Assembly: GCF_000332095.2 (NCBI RefSeq)
Contig: NZ_KI913949.1
Span: 1,539,286 to 1,603,285, forward strand
Direction: 5' to 3'
Length of the DNA: 64,000 bases
Source of the DNA: Leptolyngbya sp. PCC 6406
Lineage (GTDB): Bacteria; Cyanobacteriota; Cyanobacteriia; Phormidesmidales; Phormidesmidaceae
Below the pieces are notes generated by a model. The model was not told the origin of the DNA. It made no database searches and saw only the letters and a list, made by a program, of their open reading frames with translations. A program made the translations under genes and the position numbers. Position 1 is the stretch's first letter. Each line of letters starts with the position of its first letter. Below, one piece after another: positions 53,538-61,296 of the stretch.

Positions 53538-56156
53538 ATGTCCAGATTGCCAAGGCCATCTGGGCTTGGCAACTGGGGTTGTGGTCAATCTGGTAGCAGT
53601 ATCAAAATCAGCTTTGGCCAACCTTTGCTGGCCTAGGCTGTCATAGGCGTAGGCCCGCTGACGATAGAATTCCGGATTTTTGCTGTCAAGGGCAATGGCT
53701 TGAGTCAGGGCGTCGATCGCTGCTGGATAATCTCTTAAATGAAAATGGGCACGGCCACTATCAAAATAGGCGTCGGCCTGATAGGTCTCTTGATTAGAGG
53801 CGTACTGAATCGCATATTGATAGTCCGCGATCGCGGCTGCAAAGTAGCGCCGCTCAAAATGGGCCTTACCCCGACGGTAGTAGGCAGGGCCATACTGGGG
53901 ATGCAGATCGATTGCCTGGGTCAAGTCCGAGATCGCGACTTCCCTATCCCCTTGCTCAATCTTGAGAAGCCCCCGCTCGTAGTACATCACATGGTTATCA
54001 GCATCGCGCCTAATGGCAGAATTGAGGTCAGCAATAGCTCCCTCGTAGTATCCCAACTGTTTCTTCACCAAGGCCCGCTGATAATAGGCAAAAATAGACT
54101 CCGATTCAATCTCTAGAATTACATCCAGCAACTCTAGGGAGGCCTGAAATTGCTTCCGATCGTATAGTCTTTGCGCTTTTGTAATCTGTTCATAAATTTT
54201 CCTGGATATAAGGTGATAAGCCAGTCTGATGAACCATAAATCAGAAACTTTAGCCCTCAAAGGTCGATCATCTTGCATCTTAAAATACCATTTCCACCAG
54301 CAAGCTAGGAGAGTCGTACGCTCTAGGCTCTGAATGACTTCCGCTTCTATGCGTTGGATATCTATCTCGTTCAGATTCCAGGAGTTAGCAATTTCCTCTA
54401 GAAACTTGCGGTTAGCAGCATTGATCGAACCATCTTGTAAGACTTGCGCTCGCAGAATGTTTTCATACCGTTGATATTGGTCAACGTTTTGTTGAGTTGA
54501 AAACAAGATTTCTTCTTCGATTGAGATTATTTCGACTTCACTCAATCCCAGTTGCTTAGCTTTGATTTTCAGGTATATTTGACCGGCTGAACCCCTATTG
54601 TCGTGATACTCGCTGGCTAGTGCACGGTAGACTTGTATCGGGTCAATAGTTTTGACCTTGGATAGTCTAATATCCGTGCCGAGACCCTTGAGTGGATTAA
54701 TCGGAATTATCTGTGGAGTTATGGACCTATCCATGCCTCTAATAACAGGATTGGCCTGTAATTTTTGACTGATATACTCATGAATTTCCGCGAAGGAAAT
54801 GTACCCGTCTTGGTCGATATCTGCTTCGCCCGTGTTAATGCCTCTCACCAGATAGTGGGTGTATAATGACAGTCCTGATGGCTCCTCCTCGGGCTCCAAA
54901 GAAACATGTGCAAGGGAGTATTCGATAGGACTACAGGATGTTAGGACGATATGGCCCTTTGCTTCTAATTTTTGCTGAAGATCTAAAGACATATCTGCTT
55001 TGAAGAAGGATTGATTAATGGCACCGCTGAAGCAACAGTCCAGGATAATAACTAATCCGCCGATTCTGATGTGTTGAAGAATCTCATAAATAAAGTCGAA
55101 AGATACTGCCGTAGAGCGCATCCAGCGGTTATTGGAATCCTTGCGCGTGCTGGAGGTCGCTAGGTAAATTTTATTGGTTAGGTCAGTCTTGAGGCCATAT
55201 CCAGAAAAGTACAAGACACCTAAATCAGCTTTTCTGATGTTGAGCAAAAAAGACTCGATTTCTGACTGCATGGTTTGCAGGTCAGGATTGGATAGGAGCT
55301 TAACATCGTCAAATCCCCCTAACTCTGGATCCTCTAGGACTTGCTTCAGTGCCTGGATGTCATTTAAGGCTGAAGGTAACGAAGCAAAGTCCGGAGTGTA
55401 TTCACTGACACCAATTAAGAGTGCAACCTTTAGCTGTCGTGCCACGGGCTCCGGTAGCCTCAGGGTTTGCCCCGGCAGCACCTCATAGCTTTGCGCGAGA
55501 TGCTCAGGGGCAATATCCCCTTCCCCCACCACCACCGCCCGCACCAGAGCCGCATAGTCTAACAGTGCTGGATAGTCCGCGAGTTGCGGCGCTAGCTCCA
55601 GGGCGATCTCCGCCAGTCGGGCCAGTTCCGCCTTCCCCACCAAGTTGTCCCCTAGACGTTCTACCGTGGTGGTGCCGATTTGCAACTGGGCCGCCATCTG
55701 ACTCACCGCCTCCCGGCGCTGCTCCTCATTCAAATAGACCATCGCCGCCCACTGTTGGGCTTCCAATTCCTTTTCATTAGCCTGGGGGTTGGTTTCTGCC
55801 AGGTACCTGACATAGCTAATCAGCAGCTTGGCCACCTGTTCTATCCGTTCCTGGCCATACTGGCGCTTCAATTCATCAAATAGATAAGCCCGAACATCCG
55901 TATCTAGGGCATAGAGTTCATAGCCCACGGGCTGACACAGATCTGAGAGTAGCAAATCCACCTCTGCCACCCACGGCACCCCCTGGTCCCGCAGAAACTC
56001 ATTGCGAAGGTAGTTGACCAGTTCCGGCGTGAGTACTAGGGGCAGAGCCGCATGGCAGGCGAGCGCTCGGTAAGCAGGCTGGAACCGCCGCACAAAACGC
56101 CGTACCGTTTGTGCCGCCTGAGCTTGGCGTTGTTCTAAGGACAGCGAATCAGTCAT
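53535..56156 (-). CDS. Caspase-fold / EF-hand / TPR protein (last gene of the conflict operon)
   Basis: 873 residues from ATG 56156, which overlaps the VWA stop as ATGA. Residues 1-190 are a helical region (RALACHAALPLVLTPELVNY, DLLLSDLCQPVGYELYALD) shared with cyanobacterial FGE and WD40 proteins near MoxR-VWA genes. The caspase-like domain (about 240-480) has VALLIGVSEYTP, VLYFSGYGLKTD, where Tyr320 replaces the catalytic His, and VIILDCCFSGA with the cysteine kept. An EF-hand-type loop DIDQDGYISFAE lies at 446-457. A linker (500-640) and about six TPRs (650-865) follow. Probably a pseudo-caspase sensor or scaffold, or an effector using another His. Confidence 0.88.
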   Translation of the reverse strand: MTDSLSLEQRQAQAAQTVRRFVRRFQPAYRALACHAALPLVLTPELVNYLRNEFLRDQGVPWVAEVDLLLSDLCQPVGYELYALDTDVRAYLFDELKRQYGQERIEQVAKLLISYVRYLAETNPQANEKELEAQQWAAMVYLNEEQRREAVSQMAAQLQIGTTTVERLGDNLVGKAELARLAEIALELAPQLADYPALLDYAALVRAVVVGEGDIAPEHLAQSYEVLPGQTLRLPEPVARQLKVALLIGVSEYTPDFASLPSALNDIQALKQVLEDPELGGFDDVKLLSNPDLQTMQSEIESFLLNIRKADLGVLYFSGYGLKTDLTNKIYLATSSTRKDSNNRWMRSTAVSFDFIYEILQHIRIGGLVIILDCCFSGAINQSFFKADMSLDLQQKLEAKGHIVLTSCSPIEYSLAHVSLEPEEEPSGLSLYTHYLVRGINTGEADIDQDGYISFAEIHEYISQKLQANPVIRGMDRSITPQIIPINPLKGLGTDIRLSKVKTIDPIQVYRALASEYHDNRGSAGQIYLKIKAKQLGLSEVEIISIEEEILFSTQQNVDQYQRYENILRAQVLQDGSINAANRKFLEEIANSWNLNEIDIQRIEAEVIQSLERTTLLACWWKWYFKMQDDRPLRAKVSDLWFIRLAYHLISRKIYEQITKAQRLYDRKQFQASLELLDVILEIESESIFAYYQRALVKKQLGYYEGAIADLNSAIRRDADNHVMYYERGLLKIEQGDREVAISDLTQAIDLHPQYGPAYYRRGKAHFERRYFAAAIADYQYAIQYASNQETYQADAYFDSGRAHFHLRDYPAAIDALTQAIALDSKNPEFYRQRAYAYDSLGQQRLAKADFDTATRLTTTPVAKPRWPWQSGH

Positions 56157-57238
56157 AACCACGGAGAATGCAAGTGCTGGAGGGGTTGACCCCGGACAAT
56201 GTCGATCCCATTGCTGAGGCCATCCTCATCCATCTGAAACATCGGCACAATATTGGCAATGATATCGGCAGAAGTACCTTCCCACCGCTCCGTAGGCATA
56301 GGATTTAACCAGGCCATCAGGTTGGTCACCTGCCGCAGTTTCAACAGAAAGCCCGTCGTAGACTGAATGCGAGAGAGTTGCCGATAGCCCCGCGCTGCCC
56401 CCCCATCACTGACGATGAGCACGCTGGTGTCGCTATCGATCGCTGCCAGCACCTTGCCCAGGGCGATGGGCTGGGTTAAAAAAGCATCTTGATACAGAAA
56501 GTCCCCTGGCTGGTTGTGGAAGTAGTAGGGGACGAACTGCCCCTCTGACAAAGTGCCCTCGCTACTGGCGGTCTCCACAAGGTCACGGGTGAAGCGATGG
56601 AAGGGCATCATGGAACCATTTTGGTCAATGAATAGCACTAGCCGCGCCTGGTTTTGCTCCCGACGCCGCAACACCGGAGCCAGGTAGAAGCCATTGCGGG
56701 CCGCTGATTGCACCGTTGCCTCCACATCTAAGATTGTGGCGACTCCCATGGCTACAGGCCGCCGCAAATATCGCCAGGTATAGCTCATGGACCGCCGCGA
56801 CACGGGCCAATAGGCGGCTAAATCGGTGGGGTCTTCTACCTCCGCTGGGGTGAATGGTGCCCGCACTGGCTGCACCGCCACCTCCGTTGCCGTCTGCACC
56901 ACTGTTGGATCGGGTTGCGGGCGGGACAGCGGCACTGATTCCGGTGATAGCGGGGGTACGGGGGGGGGGTGTCTTGGGATTTCCCCCGGAAGTGGGAGGG
57001 CTGGATCTGGAGCTAATATCGCCAACACCTCCTCCCAGATAGGGTCAAATTGACTGCGGTGGGATCTGGAACTGCACCAGAGCAGCTTCAGTGCCGATTT
57101 GAGGGCATCCGGTTGCGTCACCCGTTGCCCCCTGACCAGTGCCAAGGCGGACAGGTACTCTTGACCGCCCAAATCAAAGCCACTGCGGCGAAACCGCAGC
57201 AGGGCTTGGGTCACCAGTGCTGACAAATCTAAACTCAT
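56153..57238 (-). CDS. VWA-type (MIDAS) protein of the conflict operon
   Basis: 361 residues. An N-terminal helical domain (ALVTQALLRFRRSGFDLGGQEY) is followed by a Pro-rich linker (about 85-130). The von Willebrand A fold shows RLVLFIDQNGSMMPFHRF (a D-x-N-G-S MIDAS variant) and SVLIVSDGGAARGYR (distal Asp). C-terminal TNLMAWLNPMPTERWEGTSA is typical of VWA proteins that partner MoxR ATPases. Start and stop overlap both neighbours by 4 nt (ATGA), so it is translationally coupled to the MoxR gene upstream and the caspase-fold gene downstream. Confidence 0.88.
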   Translation of the reverse strand: MSLDLSALVTQALLRFRRSGFDLGGQEYLSALALVRGQRVTQPDALKSALKLLWCSSRSHRSQFDPIWEEVLAILAPDPALPLPGEIPRHPPPVPPLSPESVPLSRPQPDPTVVQTATEVAVQPVRAPFTPAEVEDPTDLAAYWPVSRRSMSYTWRYLRRPVAMGVATILDVEATVQSAARNGFYLAPVLRRREQNQARLVLFIDQNGSMMPFHRFTRDLVETASSEGTLSEGQFVPYYFHNQPGDFLYQDAFLTQPIALGKVLAAIDSDTSVLIVSDGGAARGYRQLSRIQSTTGFLLKLRQVTNLMAWLNPMPTERWEGTSADIIANIVPMFQMDEDGLSNGIDIVRGQPLQHLHSPWL

Positions 57239-58167
57239 GTCACCGCAGGTCGTGCCGCATTGCGCCAGTCAGCTCTGAGCTTAAAGAGCAACTCGCGGTA
57301 GGGCACCGGGTTGGCATCGGCCAGAGTCTGAGGGGAGAAAGGTTGCGACCCAAACTGATTCAAAGCCCGGAGCCAATCTAGAAATTCGCTGGTACCGGGC
57401 TTCTTGAACAGGCCATCTCGGTTGCGAATCTGCAAAAATCGCTCCGTGGCCACCTCCGCCAACTCTTCCGAGAGATCCCCCAGCACCGCCTGGTGGGCAG
57501 CGGCAATGTCTTGTAACCGCTCTGTCGGGAACTCCACAAAGTAGTACAAACAGCGCCGCAGAAAGGGGGCGGGTAGATTGCCCTTTTCCTTATTGCTGGT
57601 AATGATAACAATGGGCGGGTGCTTGGCCCGTTTCACTTCCCCGGTTTCGCGAATGGTGAAGGACCAGGGTTCATCCAGCACCGCCAGCAAGTCATTGGGA
57701 AAGTCCAGATCCGCTTTGTCAATTTCATCAATCAGCACCACCGCTGGACAATTCTCACACTCAAAGGCTTTGCCTAGGGCTTTCAATTCCAGATAGTTAT
57801 TGGGATTGCTGGGGTCAATGGAGCGCTGGGACTGGTCCGTTTGGCCGTCTAGCCCTTTCACCAAGTTGGCATCATGGAGCCGCAGGATGGTGTCAAATTC
57901 ATAGAGCCCTTCCTGGTATTTGGTGGTGGAGCGCACATCCCAGCGATAGAAGGGCAATCCCAGTTCATGGGCCACCGCCACCGCCAGTCGAGTTTTGCCA
58001 CAGCCCGCTTCCCCCTCTAGCAGCAGGGGCCGCTGGAGAAAAATGGCCAGATTAACCGCCGTAATCAATTCCTCCGAGGCCAGGTAGGGCTCGGGCCGCT
58101 GGGGCGACTCGGAATGGGCATCGGCGGGCCGATGGGCGGGGTTGCCGGTAAACGTGAGGGGGGCCAT
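57235..58167 (-). CDS. MoxR-type AAA+ ATPase of the conflict operon
   Basis: 310 residues. Walker A is EGEAGCGKTRLAVAVA, Walker B VVLIDEIDKADLDFPNDLL, sensor 1 IVIITSNKEKGNLP, and the Arg finger PAPFLRRCLYYF. The N-terminal YLASEELITAVNLAIFLQRPLLL is the usual MoxR entry (cited as YLASEELITAVNLAIF). All ATPase motifs are intact, unlike the preceding protein. It presumably loads or remodels the VWA protein whose gene overlaps its stop. It starts 2 nt after the previous stop. Confidence 0.93.
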   Translation of the reverse strand: MAPLTFTGNPAHRPADAHSESPQRPEPYLASEELITAVNLAIFLQRPLLLEGEAGCGKTRLAVAVAHELGLPFYRWDVRSTTKYQEGLYEFDTILRLHDANLVKGLDGQTDQSQRSIDPSNPNNYLELKALGKAFECENCPAVVLIDEIDKADLDFPNDLLAVLDEPWSFTIRETGEVKRAKHPPIVIITSNKEKGNLPAPFLRRCLYYFVEFPTERLQDIAAAHQAVLGDLSEELAEVATERFLQIRNRDGLFKKPGTSEFLDWLRALNQFGSQPFSPQTLADANPVPYRELLFKLRADWRNAARPAVT

Positions 58168-58169
58168 AC

Positions 58170-59195
58170 TTACTCCGTCTGGAATGCCAGTAACTCATCA
58201 AAATACTCTTGCAGGGCGGTGCGGGTTAAGGCAGGGTCGCCATTGCTCTCTGTATAAATCAGCTCAGCCCATTGGTTCCGTTGGTGTTTAGGAAGCTGAA
58301 AGTGATCCTGGAGCCAGAGGCGAATGTCTTGCTCTGTCCAGCGTTCTAGGGGCAATTCTAAGATGCTGCGACTGTCAAACTCGTCTACGGTGCAAAAGCA
58401 AGCAGATTCGCGGCAGTCGGGGGTTAACTCACGGTTAGCCACAATCACAAAAATCACCCGAGCGTACCAATCGTCCAGAACGGACGAGAGTTGCTGCACC
58501 AGCGATCGCCAAAAGGTTTCCAGCAGCCATTCCATAAACGCCTTTTGGTTACCGCTGCCCACCGCATCCCAGTTGGTGAGGTGAATGACCACGGTGGAAC
58601 TCTCCCGCAGGGAGGCACAGAGGGTTTGGGCAACAGTGGCCATGTCTGCCTCTGGGTCGCCACTGGGTTCAACCCCCAGGTACTTACCCAACAGTTTCAA
58701 AAAGGTGCGATCGTCCGTGCCACCCACCGCAGGGGAGAAGGTGATTTTGTACCAGAGGGGCGTTGTCACCCCATTTCTGAGCACGTCATCCAGTGCCCGC
58801 AGCAACAAGTCTCCAGCCATGGCGCGACTCTGCTGCATGAGCATCAGCGCTCCCCCTCCATCGAGTTGAAGGGTATCGAGAACCTGTTCGATTACTTTTC
58901 GTGCTTTGCGAAAGTCAATTCTGGGCAGGGCCTCGTCAAAATCCAGGGTCTGGCGGTTGAGGTCTTGGCCCTGTTTCTCCAGAGCTTTGAGTTGCAGTTC
59001 TTTGGCTTTGTACTTCCCTAGGAGGGTATCTCTCTGAGCTTCTAGTTTTACCTTCGCCACGGGATCGTTTGTGGTGCGGGCTGTCTCTGCACAGACACTA
59101 TGCTCAAGCATCAGGGCGGCCATGTCGCGCTCTAATTCCTTTTTCTGGAGTGCGACACTTGTCAAATCAGGTTGCGGGTTGCGATCGTTCACCAT
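58170..59195 (-). CDS. Inactive-STAND-like protein with N-terminal helical adaptor
   Basis: 341 residues from ATG 59195; a TTG at 59207 is possible. Residues 1-75 are a coiled coil with HSVCAETARTTNDPVAKVKL, similar to the end of the CHAT protein. Residues 85-335 look like a STAND/NACHT-type NTPase by segment order: ALMLMQQSRAMAGDLLLRALDD where the P-loop should be (no GK[ST]), TVVIHLTNWDAVGSG as Walker-B-like, VIFVIVANRE, and a winged-helix-like tail with LPLERWTEQDIRLWLQDHF. It fits the 'iSTAND' type proposed for conflict systems, a signalling platform that does not hydrolyse ATP. The assignment rests on pattern, not alignment. Confidence 0.72.
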   Translation of the reverse strand: MVNDRNPQPDLTSVALQKKELERDMAALMLEHSVCAETARTTNDPVAKVKLEAQRDTLLGKYKAKELQLKALEKQGQDLNRQTLDFDEALPRIDFRKARKVIEQVLDTLQLDGGGALMLMQQSRAMAGDLLLRALDDVLRNGVTTPLWYKITFSPAVGGTDDRTFLKLLGKYLGVEPSGDPEADMATVAQTLCASLRESSTVVIHLTNWDAVGSGNQKAFMEWLLETFWRSLVQQLSSVLDDWYARVIFVIVANRELTPDCRESACFCTVDEFDSRSILELPLERWTEQDIRLWLQDHFQLPKHQRNQWAELIYTESNGDPALTRTALQEYFDELLAFQTE

Positions 59196-59207
59196 CTCGC
59201 CTGTCAA

Positions 59208-60725
59208 CTACGCCCCACTTCCAGATTGCAGGGCTTCAATGCGCTCACCAATTCTAGAGATATCCGCCAATATTTTTTGTCCTTTGGTTTGCAGCTTAAT
59301 TTTGCTATCGGGATCTAGGGTGGAGCGGGCCGCTTCTTGGCAGGCTTGATATTCCGCTTGCAGTTGTACCAGTTGCGCTTGGAGGTCTTGCAGCTCTAGC
59401 TGTGCGGCTAGGCCCAGTGGTTGCGGGCGAGATCGCGCTGCTTCTGGTTTGGGTGGTGCAGAGGGCTGGGGTTCCGGTTTCACAAACAGCTCGCCGTGGT
59501 GATTTTCCTGCCATCGCAGGTACAACACCGGACGGTACCACTGATTCCCCTCCGGATCCATCCAGGTGCGCCCCGCCTGCACCGCCGCCAGAGCCGACTG
59601 CCCCCGCCCCAACACCCGATAAAACTGCTCCGCAAAGTCCTGCGCCGCCCGCACCTGCACGCTGTACTGCATCGCCACCACCGCCGGAATCTGGGCATCG
59701 ATCAACTGCTGGGCAGTGCCATTAAACACCGACTTCCCCGTCACCGCCATCCCCGACTGACAGGCACTCAACACCACCAGGGCAATGCCCTGATCCGCCA
59801 CCAAAGCCGCCAACCTGCGCGCACTGACAAACTCCGCCTTGCCCTGCTCATCCTCAAAGGCCAGAAACCCCTGGGCCTCCGGTAACGGCGCACCACAACG
59901 CTGACAGGTTTCCGCCTTCGTGCTGGCTTGCAAATGGCCACACACCTGACAGCGCTTGCCAAAGATGCCGTGGCCATCAAAGTGAACCACTTGCGGTGGG
60001 GTGGCCGATTCCGTCAGGTACGCACTCAGCCCGCGCCAGGTGGGGGTAGGCAACTTTTCGAGGGAAACGGATTCAGCCTTAGCAATGCCAGTTTGGATCG
60101 CCTGGGGCTCCCCATCGGACAAGTGGCCCACATCCCTAGCCCGTGGGGAAACCAACAAGACGCGCAGGCGATCGCCCAAGGGCTGCCGGGGAGGCACCGC
60201 ATCATAGGCAATGTAGCGAGACAGTTGCACCCGTCGGTTTAGGAGAAATCGAGTCCCGTCGTGGATCAGTTCCCAAGGGTAATCCGCAAGGCGAGATCGC
60301 TTTGCCGCATCCGCCGCAAACTTCAGCCTGAGATGCAAAGTCGCGCTGGCATTTTCGGCTTGGCGCAGGGCAGATTGAAACGCTTGCCCGACGGGCTGAT
60401 TGGGCGGCAATAGCGCCTGAAAGAGGGCTTGCCCAATCCTGGCCAAATAGTCCGGTGCAAAACTGGGATGTCCTGCGGACAAAATCCCAGCCCGCTTCAT
60501 CCAATCTTGCTCACCGAGCTGGGGAAAGTGTTCAGATTTGAACCCCCCTGAACTTTCCAACCCCTTAATCACCGTCGTCCGCCAATCCTGTTCACCGTCC
60601 CAAAAGGGCAAGGCCGATTCAGACTCCGCATCACTGCCCAAGGTCGATGCAGTGACGATCGCCTTGAATCGCAGCGAATCCAGCGGCGTCAAATACAGCT
60701 CAAACAAATGGGGAGAACTGGCCAT
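59208..60725 (-). CDS. CHAT-domain protease with zinc ribbon and C-terminal adaptor
   Basis: 505 residues from ATG 60725. An N-terminal beta-sandwich-like region (HLFELYLTPLDSLRFKAIV) is followed by the CHAT domain: WELIHDGTRFLLNRR, catalytic His252 in VVHFDGHGIFG and Cys322 in VVLSACQSGMAV, both present. Between them is an inserted zinc ribbon with CQVCG (259-262) and CQRCG (274-277). The C-terminal 70 residues are a coiled coil containing ACQEAARSTLDPDSKIKL, resembling the N-terminus of the next protein. It is the likely effector peptidase of the operon. Starts 4 nt after the trypco2-like gene stops. Confidence 0.92.
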   Translation of the reverse strand: MASSPHLFELYLTPLDSLRFKAIVTASTLGSDAESESALPFWDGEQDWRTTVIKGLESSGGFKSEHFPQLGEQDWMKRAGILSAGHPSFAPDYLARIGQALFQALLPPNQPVGQAFQSALRQAENASATLHLRLKFAADAAKRSRLADYPWELIHDGTRFLLNRRVQLSRYIAYDAVPPRQPLGDRLRVLLVSPRARDVGHLSDGEPQAIQTGIAKAESVSLEKLPTPTWRGLSAYLTESATPPQVVHFDGHGIFGKRCQVCGHLQASTKAETCQRCGAPLPEAQGFLAFEDEQGKAEFVSARRLAALVADQGIALVVLSACQSGMAVTGKSVFNGTAQQLIDAQIPAVVAMQYSVQVRAAQDFAEQFYRVLGRGQSALAAVQAGRTWMDPEGNQWYRPVLYLRWQENHHGELFVKPEPQPSAPPKPEAARSRPQPLGLAAQLELQDLQAQLVQLQAEYQACQEAARSTLDPDSKIKLQTKGQKILADISRIGERIEALQSGSGA

Positions 60726-60729
60726 CGGG

Positions 60730-61110
60730 CTAGAAGCGATCGGCTAGGTTGTCCTCTGCCGCCCCGTCTTTCGTCAGGGCCTCTAAGCTGCGCGCGATCG
60801 CAGGCATGACCTGCTCCCCGCGAACATCCTTAAACCACTCCACCAGTTGGGCCTTGTCAAACAGCGGTGACAAAGACACCTTCACCGTATGGGTTTTCTC
60901 GTGGCTGAGGGTTCCGCCCGCTTCCCCCCCACCAATCGCGACCACATCAATTTTGATTCCCGCGTTGCCTTCCCGCTTGGCGGTCACCTGTAATTCCAGT
61001 TCCACCGAGTCCACAAAAAAGATGGGTGGCTCACCCTCCTTGTCTGGGGGCGTCAGCAGCTCCTTTTTGACCTGGTTGATGAGTTCAGACAGCCCAATGG
61101 GTTGAGTCAT
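60730..61110 (-). CDS. Trypsin-co-occurring domain 2 (trypco2)-like protein
   Basis: 126 residues. The start IGLSELINQVKKELLTPPDK and the beta-rich PIFFVDSVELELQVTAKREGN, GIKIDVVAIGGGE and THTVKVSLSPLF pattern match the trypco2 family, which occurs beside trypsin-like or CHAT peptidases in bacterial conflict systems. A helical tail (QVMPAIARSLEAL) follows. It is the first gene of the six-gene operon. Its molecular role is unknown; the family is thought to associate with the peptidase effector. Confidence 0.85.
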   Translation of the reverse strand: MTQPIGLSELINQVKKELLTPPDKEGEPPIFFVDSVELELQVTAKREGNAGIKIDVVAIGGGEAGGTLSHEKTHTVKVSLSPLFDKAQLVEWFKDVRGEQVMPAIARSLEALTKDGAAEDNLADRF

Positions 61111-61200
61111 GACAGCCGTAGTTGTTTTTACCCGTTCCTAATTAAAGCGATGCATCGGCGAGGATGTCATCCTTAATAAGGAAAAATCCCTAACCTCAGT

Positions 61201-61238
61201 CAAAAACCTTGCCGAAAACAGGCATTTTCGGCAAGGTT
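61201..61238 (-). terminator. Rho-independent terminator of the coiled-coil gene
   Basis: On the minus strand, AACCTTGCCGAAAA and TTTTCGGCAAGGTT form a perfect 14-bp stem (61205-61238) with a 6-nt loop, followed by a T-run (61201-61206). It lies about 60 nt after the 61297 stop, and it also insulates the conflict operon. Confidence 0.88.
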
Positions 61239-61296
61239 GATTAAACCTGAAAGCGACGCTTCAACCATTTGGGCTATCCTCTAGCTCCGCATGGGA

